Assembly (NCBI RefSeq): GCF_019991125.1
Contig: NZ_JAGENB010000002.1
Location: 1,072,772-1,136,771, forward strand
Source of the DNA: Phyllobacterium calauticae
GTDB taxonomy: Bacteria > Pseudomonadota > Alphaproteobacteria > Rhizobiales > Rhizobiaceae
DNA: 64,000 bases
Direction: 5' to 3'
Shown here in pieces: positions 46,726-54,026 of this stretch. Below the pieces are notes generated by a model. The model saw only the letters and a program-made list of their open reading frames with translations, did no database searches and had not been told where the DNA came from. Each line of letters begins with the position of its first letter. Positions within the stretch are counted from its first letter, which is position 1. The translations under genes were made by a program, and so were the position numbers.

Positions 46726-46789
46726 GGAGTTGCTATGACAATTATCTCAATGAAATCAACTGTCCAGCCTATTTCGGGATTCCGTAGTG
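46667..46789. repeat. Iteron-like repeats at the 3' end of the replication gene
   Basis: CGCTACGGGATTCCGAAAT occurs at 46667-46685 and 46691-46709, 24 bases apart. The decamer CGGGATTCCG recurs a third time at 46775-46784, with swapped flanks (attt...tag). These could be initiator-binding sites of a phage origin. Confidence 0.6.
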
Positions 46790-46824
46790 CTCTATATAGT
46801 TTGGTAGGGAGTGCTGGCGCATGA
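46735..46824 (+). CDS. Very small phage open frame (29 residues)
   Basis: Starts at an ATG at 46735 after TGAGGAG and reads MTIISMKSTVQPISGFRSAL; the stop overlaps the start of the next gene at 46821. The good ribosome site and fitting overlaps support expression as a peptide, but it could also just couple translation. It contains the third repeat copy. Confidence 0.4.
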   Translation: MTIISMKSTVQPISGFRSALYSLVGSAGA

Positions 46825-47099
46825 GCATCCAGCCCGAACGCTGCCAACTAATTGTCTTCCCCCTGGTGAACCGTGTGGGGAAGGTACGCGATGTCGCTTT
46901 CAAGATGCTGGACAAAGCGACTGATCGACACGCTGATTTTTATCGTCACCAAGTCACGGAAGCACTGCTTCGCCACCTAGACAGAATGGGGATTGGCAAG
47001 GTGGAGCAAGACGAACAGATCGGTGCGTTTTGGGCCAAGGTTCAAGACGAGATGAACCGCCTTTCCTATCACTTCAATCGCCCAGGAGGTGCAGCATGA
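46821..47099 (+). CDS. DUF6074 family phage protein
   Basis: A 92-residue protein. CQLIVFPLVNRVGKVRDVAFKM, then RHADFYRHQVTEALLRHLDRMG and EQDEQIGAFWAKVQDEM, match the DUF6074 family, common in Rhizobiales prophages and always of unknown function. It overlaps its neighbours. Confidence 0.75.
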   Translation: MSIQPERCQLIVFPLVNRVGKVRDVAFKMLDKATDRHADFYRHQVTEALLRHLDRMGIGKVEQDEQIGAFWAKVQDEMNRLSYHFNRPGGAA

Positions 47100-47329
47100 C
47101 CACTCTGCCTGAAGATATCCGCAAAACAGCCCACCAACTCGGGACGAGTTACCACCAAAAATCGCTGGGTGAGGATCTAACGACTGCCATTGGCAAAGCG
47201 CTGCTAACTGAACGTCTACGTTGCTGGGGCATCACAAAAACGATGTCAAAATATCAGGAAATTGAACCGGGCCGTCAACGCGCTTCGACCTTTGAAGACG
47301 CCGCTCGAGAAATCATGGAACGAAAGTAA
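47096..47329 (+). CDS. Hypothetical phage protein
   Basis: 77 residues from an ATG at 47096 that overlaps the previous stop. Basic, probably helical (TTAIGKALLTERLRCWG; STFEDAAREIMERK). No family known to me. Confidence 0.55.
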   Translation: MTTLPEDIRKTAHQLGTSYHQKSLGEDLTTAIGKALLTERLRCWGITKTMSKYQEIEPGRQRASTFEDAAREIMERK

Positions 47330-47356
47330 TCTCCAATCTGAAAGGGATATCGCAAC

Positions 47357-47905
47357 ATGTCCACTGAACTCATGACCCGATCTGATCGGGAAACCCTTAT
47401 CAAGATAGCGCGTCAGCGCGAACGCCTTGCCAAAACTGAGGCCAAGAGCCGGGGCGCACAGCTTACTGCCGATTTCGAGAAGCAGCTTGATCAGCGCTAC
47501 CATTATGACCAAAACGACGTGTGGTCAGAGGCTTTCCGCGTAACGAAGGACGCTATGGAGAAGGCCAAGAAGGCAATCCAAGAAGAGTGCGAGCGGTTGG
47601 GTATTCCGGCTCAATTCGCGCCAAGCATTTCGTTGGGTTGGTCGGACCGCGGACGCAACGCGCTGAAGGAAGAGCGTGTGGAGATGCGACGTGTTGCGAT
47701 GAAACAGATTGCAGCAATAGAGCAAAACGCGCGCAGCTCGATTGAACGGCAGTCAGTTTCCACTCAAGAGCAGATCATGGTTGGCGGGCTGACGAGCGAT
47801 CAGGCCAAACTGTTCTTGGATGAGATGCCGACCGCCGAAACACTGATGCCTGCCCTTACGCTTGACGGTGTTGAGGCTCTCCTGATCGAGGAGAAAAAGT
47901 CATGA
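47357..47905 (+). CDS. Hypothetical phage protein, coiled coil
   Basis: 182 residues. Rich in Lys, Glu, Arg and Gln with long helices (REQRERLAKTEAK-like start, then RRVAMKQIAAIEQNARSSIER), so probably a coiled-coil structural or regulatory factor. It overlaps the next gene by four bases. Function unknown. Confidence 0.65.
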   Translation: MSTELMTRSDRETLIKIARQRERLAKTEAKSRGAQLTADFEKQLDQRYHYDQNDVWSEAFRVTKDAMEKAKKAIQEECERLGIPAQFAPSISLGWSDRGRNALKEERVEMRRVAMKQIAAIEQNARSSIERQSVSTQEQIMVGGLTSDQAKLFLDEMPTAETLMPALTLDGVEALLIEEKKS

Positions 47906-48336
47906 CCACGCTTATCGACATGAAGCCAGGGCAATACGCCTTGGCTTTCCAACCACAGTTTTTCGATGACAGAAAGAGCTTGGTAGAGAACGTCGAAATG
48001 CTGCGGTATCGCGGGAGTGGATGGGAATGGGCTGTGAATGAGCTGTTCACTATCCGTGTGATTGGAAAGGTGATGCCCAAGACATATGGCGGCATCGACA
48101 TTTCATCCAAGCAGGCAACAATTCGATTGTATCGCGATGCCGTTGTGGCCGTTTCTGACAGCGAAACTGAATTGGCCGCTCTTCGTGACAGGCTGATTGC
48201 CATTGGTGAACAGGCTGACACCAAGATCGAAGAAGAGACAGCGCGGAGGATGGCGCCGTTTATCCGCAAGGCCCGCTCCGAAGCTGTATCTGAGATACGC
48301 AAGACGTTGCCGCATATCTTTGGGAGGGCGTCATGA
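47902..48336 (+). CDS. Hypothetical phage protein
   Basis: 144 residues. Two-part design: a globular N-terminal part (PGQYALAFQPQFFDDRKSL; GSGWEWAVNELFTIRVIG) and a charged helical C-terminal part (SETELAALRDRLIAIGEQAD). It overlaps both neighbours. Function unknown. Confidence 0.65.
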   Translation: MTTLIDMKPGQYALAFQPQFFDDRKSLVENVEMLRYRGSGWEWAVNELFTIRVIGKVMPKTYGGIDISSKQATIRLYRDAVVAVSDSETELAALRDRLIAIGEQADTKIEEETARRMAPFIRKARSEAVSEIRKTLPHIFGRAS

Positions 48337-48791
48337 CGAACGTCGTTGAATTTGTCCCTCGGGCCCGTAACTTCGGTCTCGTAGAAAATCGATGCGCCGA
48401 GGTCGCAGAATGGCTGAACCTATTCCATCGGGACGCGGAGAAAACCCGTCTGAAGATCGAAAGAGCCAAGACGGTTGGCAAGGTGGTTGAATATTATACT
48501 GCTTGGCTAGGGAGATATTTCCGCGCCCATGTGCCCCCGACATCGCTCGTCTGGGTATTGGAAGACGTCGTGCCTTCCGACCGTCGTAAGGATTACAGCA
48601 ACCTCGTTGATGCAATGGGGCAGATGACAGCATGTGCGAAAAAATCGTCCGTTTGGGTGCAGTTGCCGAACCATCAGAAAGTGCAGACTGCCGCAGTTCG
48701 CAATCTCTTGGCGTTTAAGCGGGCGACTGATGCGAGCCTTGTGTTCCTTTGGAACGTCGCAGGACACGCCAGTAAGGGAGCAACATCATGA
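48333..48791 (+). CDS. Hypothetical phage protein
   Basis: 152 residues, mixed alpha-beta. The only notable region is the central WLGRYFRAHVPPTSLVWVLEDVV. It lies just before the RNase H gene and overlaps it by four bases, so it may act in DNA metabolism. No family known to me. Confidence 0.6.
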   Translation: MTNVVEFVPRARNFGLVENRCAEVAEWLNLFHRDAEKTRLKIERAKTVGKVVEYYTAWLGRYFRAHVPPTSLVWVLEDVVPSDRRKDYSNLVDAMGQMTACAKKSSVWVQLPNHQKVQTAAVRNLLAFKRATDASLVFLWNVAGHASKGATS

Positions 48792-49639
48792 GTTATGAAT
48801 GGCCAGAATCCCTTTACCCACTGCGCGCCTGGCTGAAATCGCAGGGCTTGGACGACACGGCGTTCAAAACGGAACGGCAGGCAGCTTTCTTTGCACAACA
48901 ACTCGCCGGCACGCGATTCAAGTTTCCACCCGATCGCTCCGCGTCGATGTTCAAGACGATGCAGGACATTCAAGCGGTCCTGCCTGCCGCAAAGTCGCGC
49001 TCTGATGCGGATCAGGTAATTCAGCAAGCGCGATCCAGAAAATCGGAAAGGAGTGGCAAATCTGCATCAGAACCCAAATCGCACCACGCCTTTGACATGG
49101 ATTCGGTATCAAAGGGTTTAGTGATCTTTTGCGACGGTGCTTGTGAACCCAATCCTGGTCTTGGTGGTTGGGGTTTCGCCGTCTATCGCGATGGTGTCGA
49201 GGTTGATGCCGGCTATGGCGGCGCGCATGCCGTGACCAACAACATAATGGAAATGACTGCGGCCTTAATGGCGCTGCGCTGGTTTGAATCGGAAGGCGTC
49301 ACAGAGCCGGTGCGTCTGCTCTGTGACAGTCAGTATGTGGTGAAAGGCTGCAACGAATGGCGCCATAACTGGAAAAAGAAGGGCTGGAAACGGAAAGGCG
49401 AGAATGCCGCGCCAGAAAAGCAAGCTCTGAAAAATGTTGATCTGTGGATGGAACTGGATGTGGCGCTGACCGTCGTTCCAATTACACTGGAGTGGGTCAA
49501 AGGGCATATCGGAACAATTGGCAATGAGCGCGCCGATGAGCTGGCCGAGATGGGGCGGGCCGCACTCAAACCGAGGACGTCAACTGACCTCATTGAGGAG
49601 CAGCTACGACACAGCATCGAGAAGGGGCCAGCCGAGTGA
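48788..49639 (+). CDS. Phage RNase HI with an extra N-terminal domain
   Basis: A 283-residue protein. Residues 111-265 form an RNase HI domain with all four catalytic carboxylates: D116 (DGACEPNPG), E155 (NNIMEMTA), D180 (CDSQYV) and D250 (NERADELA), plus H240. It cuts the RNA of RNA-DNA hybrids, likely for primer removal or R-loop-primed replication. Residues 1-100 are not a known RNase H partner domain. Confidence 0.88.
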   Translation: MSYEWPESLYPLRAWLKSQGLDDTAFKTERQAAFFAQQLAGTRFKFPPDRSASMFKTMQDIQAVLPAAKSRSDADQVIQQARSRKSERSGKSASEPKSHHAFDMDSVSKGLVIFCDGACEPNPGLGGWGFAVYRDGVEVDAGYGGAHAVTNNIMEMTAALMALRWFESEGVTEPVRLLCDSQYVVKGCNEWRHNWKKKGWKRKGENAAPEKQALKNVDLWMELDVALTVVPITLEWVKGHIGTIGNERADELAEMGRAALKPRTSTDLIEEQLRHSIEKGPAE

Positions 49640-50055
49640 GAACACGAGGCATCAACGTTCATCGGTATTGCGAGGGATTCGGTATCAAGGTCCGTCCAGT
49701 GTCGCAGGCAGTCGAACAGAGGCCACCCAATACGATTTATGGCGGCAGGATCATCGCACGGATGTTGAGACGAATGGGGCCGGATCATACCGGCCTCGTT
49801 CTCATGTGCATCCAGGCGTCGGATCCGACTTGTCTGTACGGCGATACGCTCTACGCGGTCAGCCGCTTCATAAGGGCTCATAGAAACGACAGAGCGAGCC
49901 GAGCAGCGACGATTGTAGAGTTTCGCGCTGTTGCTCTAGCTGAACTTCGAAAACGCGCTCAGCGGGCTTCTATGGGCGAAATGCAAATAATGACGAAACG
50001 CTCGGATGCCTTCGCCACACTGATCTGGAATGAAATGGAGAAAGAAGCAGCATGA
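49636..50055 (+). CDS. Hypothetical phage protein
   Basis: 139 residues from a GTG at 49636 overlapping the RNase H stop. Central part TIYGGRIIARMLRRMGPDHTG, LVLMCIQASDPTCLYGDTLY is well structured, and the C-terminus is helical. Function unknown, but the operon position suggests DNA replication or late-gene control. Confidence 0.6.
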   Translation: MRTRGINVHRYCEGFGIKVRPVSQAVEQRPPNTIYGGRIIARMLRRMGPDHTGLVLMCIQASDPTCLYGDTLYAVSRFIRAHRNDRASRAATIVEFRAVALAELRKRAQRASMGEMQIMTKRSDAFATLIWNEMEKEAA

Positions 50056-50690
50056 AAATGACCGATACCATGGGTGCGATACTGGAACGGCTTATTGAGG
50101 CACAGGAGACAGACGACGCCCTGCCTGTGCGCATTGGGCCGAAAGCATTCGGGAGCGCCATGCCGGATTATATTCATAGCGCACACGATCTATTCGTTCA
50201 GGAACGTGAAGACCTGCAGAAGACCGGCGGCAAGAACTGGACAAGGATGAAGAACGAGCGCCGCAAGGAGATCGAGCGCCGTGCCCGGGCGTCCAAAGAG
50301 CGTATAACCCGCATGGATGAGGCATTTACGTGGATTTTGAGCGCTGTTCCCAACGACGAACATCGTAAATGTCTGCTCGCCTATGCCATGGTGAAGGCCC
50401 GCGGCTGGGACTGGAGCCGGTACATCTCGGCCAGAAACCGGAAAACTGCGCAAGAAAACGCATGGAATAGACGAACGGTGTATCGCTGGAATGAGAAATC
50501 AATTCAAAGTATTGAGGAATATTTTCTCAAGAATGGCCTGCCGTTGAGCCTGCAAGGGGATTGTCCGATGTCACAAATCGAGGCAGAAAGCACAGGCAAA
50601 TCGATAACATCCGGTTTGTATGCGTGGCGCTCAGAGGATGCAAAACCTCGTGGAAATGCTGAGTTGCGGCAGCCGATCCAGTCGAGTTGA
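50052..50690 (+). CDS. DUF6362 family phage protein
   Basis: 212 residues. The core (ITRMDEAFTWILSAVPNDEH, then MVKARGWDWSRYISARN and WNRRTVYRWNEKSIQSIEEY) is the DUF6362 pattern, a helical DNA-binding-like domain that occurs just upstream of terminase modules in Rhizobiales prophages. It may control the late genes. The ATG overlaps the previous stop. Confidence 0.72.
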   Translation: MKMTDTMGAILERLIEAQETDDALPVRIGPKAFGSAMPDYIHSAHDLFVQEREDLQKTGGKNWTRMKNERRKEIERRARASKERITRMDEAFTWILSAVPNDEHRKCLLAYAMVKARGWDWSRYISARNRKTAQENAWNRRTVYRWNEKSIQSIEEYFLKNGLPLSLQGDCPMSQIEAESTGKSITSGLYAWRSEDAKPRGNAELRQPIQSS

Positions 50691-50770
50691 ATTACCCCAG
50701 CCCACGCGCTCATTCACTCTACGCTGTTTGTGTTAATTCAATATAGCTACGAAGCTTTTATTGCGATTGG

Positions 50771-50778
50771 TGTATGAT
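50771..50778 (+). promoter_or_regulatory. Extended -10 promoter of the HExxH cargo gene
   Basis: TG-TATGAT (extended -10 with a six-base TATGAT at 50773-50778) lies 30 bases before the ATG at 50809, within an AT-rich patch unlike the surrounding phage DNA. The gene therefore has its own promoter. Confidence 0.55.
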
Positions 50779-50808
50779 ACGAGAGTTAAATACTAAATTG
50801 GGGGCGAC

Positions 50809-51672
50809 ATGATGTTACGTGCTATGTGTATTGCCGCTGTCGTGTCGACTATTAGCAGCGGGGCCTTTGCTTGGGATCCATGGGGCGATGTAACACATCC
50901 TGAAAGGATTATTACAAATACTCAAAGAACCATAAATGATACAGTAAATGACATCCCAAATGTGCCTAGAAATATCCAAAACACAGTTACCAGCGCAGGT
51001 AAAACAGTAGATCAGTGGAGAATGGAGCTCTTGGCAAATGCTTCTGCTCCTGCTTTGGAAGGTTGGTTCGTGGCATCGAGGGATAGTGCTGCGAATGGTG
51101 GAGTGATGTCGATACCACCTCAAATTAGGCAAGCGCTTGAGGGGTTCTACGATGACGACATCCTTAACCGTGTAAGGTACAAGGTTGGGGACAACGGCGC
51201 GTTCAATCTAGCAAGTGTGTCCATAAGTTATGGAGATGCCGGAGCCGTCACTCTTATCGATATTGTCGTATTTGCCAATCAAGCGGGTGCCAACAATCCA
51301 GTACTATGGGCACATGAGTTGAAGCACGTTCAGCAGTTTCGAGATTGGGGCGTACGTGATTTTGCAATTCGGTACCTGAGAAGTTGGAATGGGGTTGAAA
51401 ACGAGGCCTATGCCGCCGAAGGTCAATTCGCACAGCTGTTCGCTGGTCGGTCGACCACAATTCCGCAGCAAACCCAACCCTCACAGTTTCAACAACCAAT
51501 GCCAAACCCAATGCAACAACCGGTTCAACCGGTGCAAATGCAACCTCTAATGGGTAGTTTCTGTATGCTTCCAAACGGTATGAAATATGGACCCGGTCTA
51601 GCGAATCCCGTTGGCTCCATTTGTACGGTAGGAACCCCATGGGGTTTGATGCAGGGATTTATATCGATGTAA
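50809..51672 (+). CDS. Secreted DUF4157-type HExxH protein (phage cargo gene)
   Basis: A 287-residue protein. The signal peptide (residues 1-21) ends at AFA. The central domain carries H169-E170-L-K-H173, the HExxH zinc site, with a second acidic helix (ENEAYAAE, near 198-204) of the kind seen in DUF4157 proteins. The C-terminus is a Pro/Gln/Met linker (residues 219-250), then a short Cys-containing domain (GSFCMLPNGMKYGPGL). Composition is AT-rich. Own promoter and terminator mark it as a moron. Role unknown; a secreted protease or lysogenic-conversion factor are possibilities. Confidence 0.82.
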   Translation: MMLRAMCIAAVVSTISSGAFAWDPWGDVTHPERIITNTQRTINDTVNDIPNVPRNIQNTVTSAGKTVDQWRMELLANASAPALEGWFVASRDSAANGGVMSIPPQIRQALEGFYDDDILNRVRYKVGDNGAFNLASVSISYGDAGAVTLIDIVVFANQAGANNPVLWAHELKHVQQFRDWGVRDFAIRYLRSWNGVENEAYAAEGQFAQLFAGRSTTIPQQTQPSQFQQPMPNPMQQPVQPVQMQPLMGSFCMLPNGMKYGPGLANPVGSICTVGTPWGLMQGFISM

Positions 51673-51711
51673 CGCGGTTCTAGCTTTGTTAACACGGAGT
51701 TTGAATTTCAG

Positions 51712-51733
51712 CCCCGCCTAGTGCGGGGTTTTT
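51712..51733 (+). terminator. Rho-independent terminator of the cargo gene
   Basis: CCCCGC (51712-51717) pairs with GCGGGG (51723-51728) around CTAGT, followed by TTTTT. It ends about 60 bases after the stop at 51672. Confidence 0.88.
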
Positions 51734-51742
51734 CATTTCAGT

Positions 51743-51934
51743 TTGAGCAGTGCGCCGGAACAACGATGCACAGCGGAACGCCGCTCTCAATCGCCGGGAT
51801 GCTCAATTCAATACCAAGCGAACCCCGATGGAACGCGAAGGCTGAAACATTCGGATGGCTTGGTTATTTATCAGGACGGTGAGCAAACCCGCTGGCCGGC
51901 AAATCTAGCCGCCGTGAAGAATGGTCTGTCCTGA
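51743..51934 (+). CDS. Doubtful short open frame
   Basis: 63 residues from a TTG. The C-terminal half (GTRRLKHSDGLVIYQDGEQT) looks protein-like, but no ATG or clear ribosome site exists. Possibly the end of a decayed gene; it meets the opposite gene at 51935 without overlap. Confidence 0.25.
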   Translation: MSSAPEQRCTAERRSQSPGCSIQYQANPDGTRRLKHSDGLVIYQDGEQTRWPANLAAVKNGLS

Positions 51935-52312
51935 TCACTGAGATCGCTCTACAGCGAAAGTGGGCGCATCGTCGCCTTCACCATGTTGCAGGAATTCGAC
52001 AAACTCAGCCATAACCCGCTCAGCAATGATACGGTTCATCGCCAATTCAATAGGTCCTGTATCCGTTTTGAGCGTTATAATGCCAAGCAGCGGGTCTTGA
52101 GATAGAAGCGTAACGTCAGCGCCAAGCATTTTGTTGAAGCCCGATTTGCCCAACTTTGCCATGATTTCCGCCATCCTTGCATGCGTTGTCGCGTTTGATG
52201 CCCGAATAGCTGCTTTCCGTAAAGCGCAAATCACAGCACAACGTTCCAGTCTGAAATGATGGCCACGTTGGTCGAGGAAGTTTGAGTTAGCAATTCCAGC
52301 CTTGCCAACCAT
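51935..52312 (-). CDS. Hypothetical protein in the prophage cargo block
   Basis: 125 residues. The C-terminal part (LLGIITLKTDTGPIELAMNR, then VMAEFVEFLQHGEGDDAP) reads as a real small domain; the N-terminal 45 residues are less convincing, and ATG 52174 is an alternative start. It overlaps the end of the nuclease gene upstream by 26 bases and may be the third gene of a cargo operon. Function unknown. Confidence 0.5.
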   Translation of the reverse strand: MVGKAGIANSNFLDQRGHHFRLERCAVICALRKAAIRASNATTHARMAEIMAKLGKSGFNKMLGADVTLLSQDPLLGIITLKTDTGPIELAMNRIIAERVMAEFVEFLQHGEGDDAPTFAVERSQ

Positions 52313-52811
52313 CTGGGGTAATCAGCAATGGTAATCTCTCGTGGTCTTGCACTTCTTTGTCGGCCTCGCGGATCCGCTTTGGCTCCAGCACTCTCTGGTT
52401 TTTAAACCCAGGCTTGATCTTTCGAAACGCATAATGTTCGGGACCGTTAAATATGATCGAGCCGCAAGCTCTTTTCAGGTCAAGTTCGAAGAAGAGCAGG
52501 AAATCAGCACGTTTCTCTGTATTCCGAAACGCCGGCCCCCGATTTGTGCCAGTTGCCTTAACCTGAACAGTGTGTTTGCCATCAAGGGTAAGACCGTCAG
52601 TTCCGGCCGCAGCTTTCCTTTCGTGGAGCTTCACTCCAAACAATTGAACAGCAATGGCTTCTCCAATATCGCCGATCAGGTTGCCGTCGAGTGTAAATTT
52701 GAGCGTGGCGCTACTGCCTCGTTCTTCCATGATTTGGTGATAGTGTCGGCTCACTTCATCGCGGGCTTTCACCAAGTCCGTAATTTCTTGCGGCAGCTTA
52801 AACTTGCGCAT
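52287..52811 (-). CDS. DUF6998 protein, PD-(D/E)XK nuclease-like
   Basis: 174 residues. GDIGEAIAVQLFG carries E51, TDGLTLDGK carries D72/D77 and VQVKAT ends in K85: the E...D...QxK order of a restriction-type nuclease fold. DUF6998 domains are found in phage and mobile-element restriction-like enzymes. It probably cuts or senses DNA. It lies on the opposite strand to the phage late genes. Confidence 0.72.
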   Translation of the reverse strand: MRKFKLPQEITDLVKARDEVSRHYHQIMEERGSSATLKFTLDGNLIGDIGEAIAVQLFGVKLHERKAAAGTDGLTLDGKHTVQVKATGTNRGPAFRNTEKRADFLLFFELDLKRACGSIIFNGPEHYAFRKIKPGFKNQRVLEPKRIREADKEVQDHERLPLLITPDGWQGWNC

Positions 52812-52920
52812 GCATCCCCCTTATTGCTAGCGATAATCAAGCGGTTTGATAAACGGAAAGCAATAGGGGAACTCTCGCCGGACGCACGGGAAGAGCTTCA
52901 CGGCTTCCCGTCATGGATGT

Positions 52921-53574
52921 TTATGCGGTCGCGGCTGCATCAATGCCGCGTTGAATTCTGGCAGTTAGTACAAAGAGAAAACTGCCGAGGGCTTCAGCGA
53001 ATTCCACGGATTGTTGGGCTTCGCTTTGGGTAACGTGAGGACTATCTTCATCTGCATGCCGTGGTCTGTTTGAACCGAGGCGGACTGAATGTGCCCAATC
53101 CGCCATTCCTTGGGTCAAAATGTTATCCTCTAACGCTTTGTCTATTCGCTGGTACAAACTGCCCGTTTTGTAGTCCTTTGCCTTCAACATAGCGTCAACG
53201 GCACTTCCCGCCATTACGGCGGCGGCATCTGGTGCATTCAAGGTTTCATACGCTTGCTGTAGGAACCTTCTCGCTATTTCTGGAATGTCTTCATGCGCTT
53301 GTTTCGCAGCGGGATAAATCTCGTCAACAACAATCGAGTTGGCGAGATATCGTCCACACGCCCCAGTAACGCAACCACAAGATGTGCAACTGAAAGCGCC
53401 CCAATACTGCGGTTCTCCACCGTCTAATCGTGCCATCGGACCGGGACTAGCCCAGACCTTGTGCAAGAGGGGATTTGCGATACCGCAGTGCGGGCATCTG
53501 TTAACGCCCAACAATTGTGGGCCCATTGTTCCCAGTCCCAACTGAGTTTGAGATATCAAAGTCCGAATTACCAT
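52921..53574 (-). CDS. DUF4145 domain protein with zinc-ribbon start
   Basis: 217 residues. A CPHCG...CTSCGC pair (two CxxC) suggests a zinc ribbon near the N-terminus, followed by the DUF4145 helical part (ARRFLQQAYETLNAPDAAAVMA, GSAVDAMLK). DUF4145 occurs alone or fused in restriction and other defence systems. GAGGGG seven bases before the ATG at 53574 supports this start. It is the upstream gene of the cargo block and leads toward the nuclease. Confidence 0.75.
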   Translation of the reverse strand: MVIRTLISQTQLGLGTMGPQLLGVNRCPHCGIANPLLHKVWASPGPMARLDGGEPQYWGAFSCTSCGCVTGACGRYLANSIVVDEIYPAAKQAHEDIPEIARRFLQQAYETLNAPDAAAVMAGSAVDAMLKAKDYKTGSLYQRIDKALEDNILTQGMADWAHSVRLGSNRPRHADEDSPHVTQSEAQQSVEFAEALGSFLFVLTARIQRGIDAAATA

Positions 53575-53630
53575 TTTATTCCCCTCGAGCTGTCTCTTTT
53601 GCTCGCAAATATCAAGGTAGATGTCGAGTC

Positions 53631-54026
53631 ATGAGCGACGACAAAACTCCCCGTAAAAACGGGAAATCTGCGGGAAAAGCAAAACCACCTGTTGAGCATC
53701 AGTTCAAGGCAGGCAATTCGGGTCGCCCGAAGGGTACGCGCAACAAGCTTGGCGAAGCATTTCTGGAAGATTTGCTCGTCGCATGGGAAGCGCAGGGGCC
53801 CGCTGTTATTCACACCGTGATCGAAAAGCGCCCGCAAGATTTCCTCAAGGTAGTGGCATCGCTCATGCCGAAGGATTTGAATGTCAACATCAACCAAATG
53901 GACGGTATGACGGATGAGCAGCTTATCGCCAGCCTCCGCAGCCTCGACGCCGTCATCCAGCCTTTCCTCGCTGCTCAAGCAGAAAATGGAGATAGCGAAG
54001 GAAATCCAGCGCAGACAGCGCACTAA
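53631..54026 (+). CDS. Terminase small-subunit-like protein (DUF5681)
   Basis: 131 residues. The N-terminus (EHQFKAGNSGRPKGTRNKL, after a basic stretch) is the DUF5681 signature, typical of proteins encoded just before large terminases; it probably recognises packaging DNA. Start at the ATG at 53631. Its end overlaps the large subunit start by about 40 bases. Confidence 0.82.
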   Translation: MSDDKTPRKNGKSAGKAKPPVEHQFKAGNSGRPKGTRNKLGEAFLEDLLVAWEAQGPAVIHTVIEKRPQDFLKVVASLMPKDLNVNINQMDGMTDEQLIASLRSLDAVIQPFLAAQAENGDSEGNPAQTAH

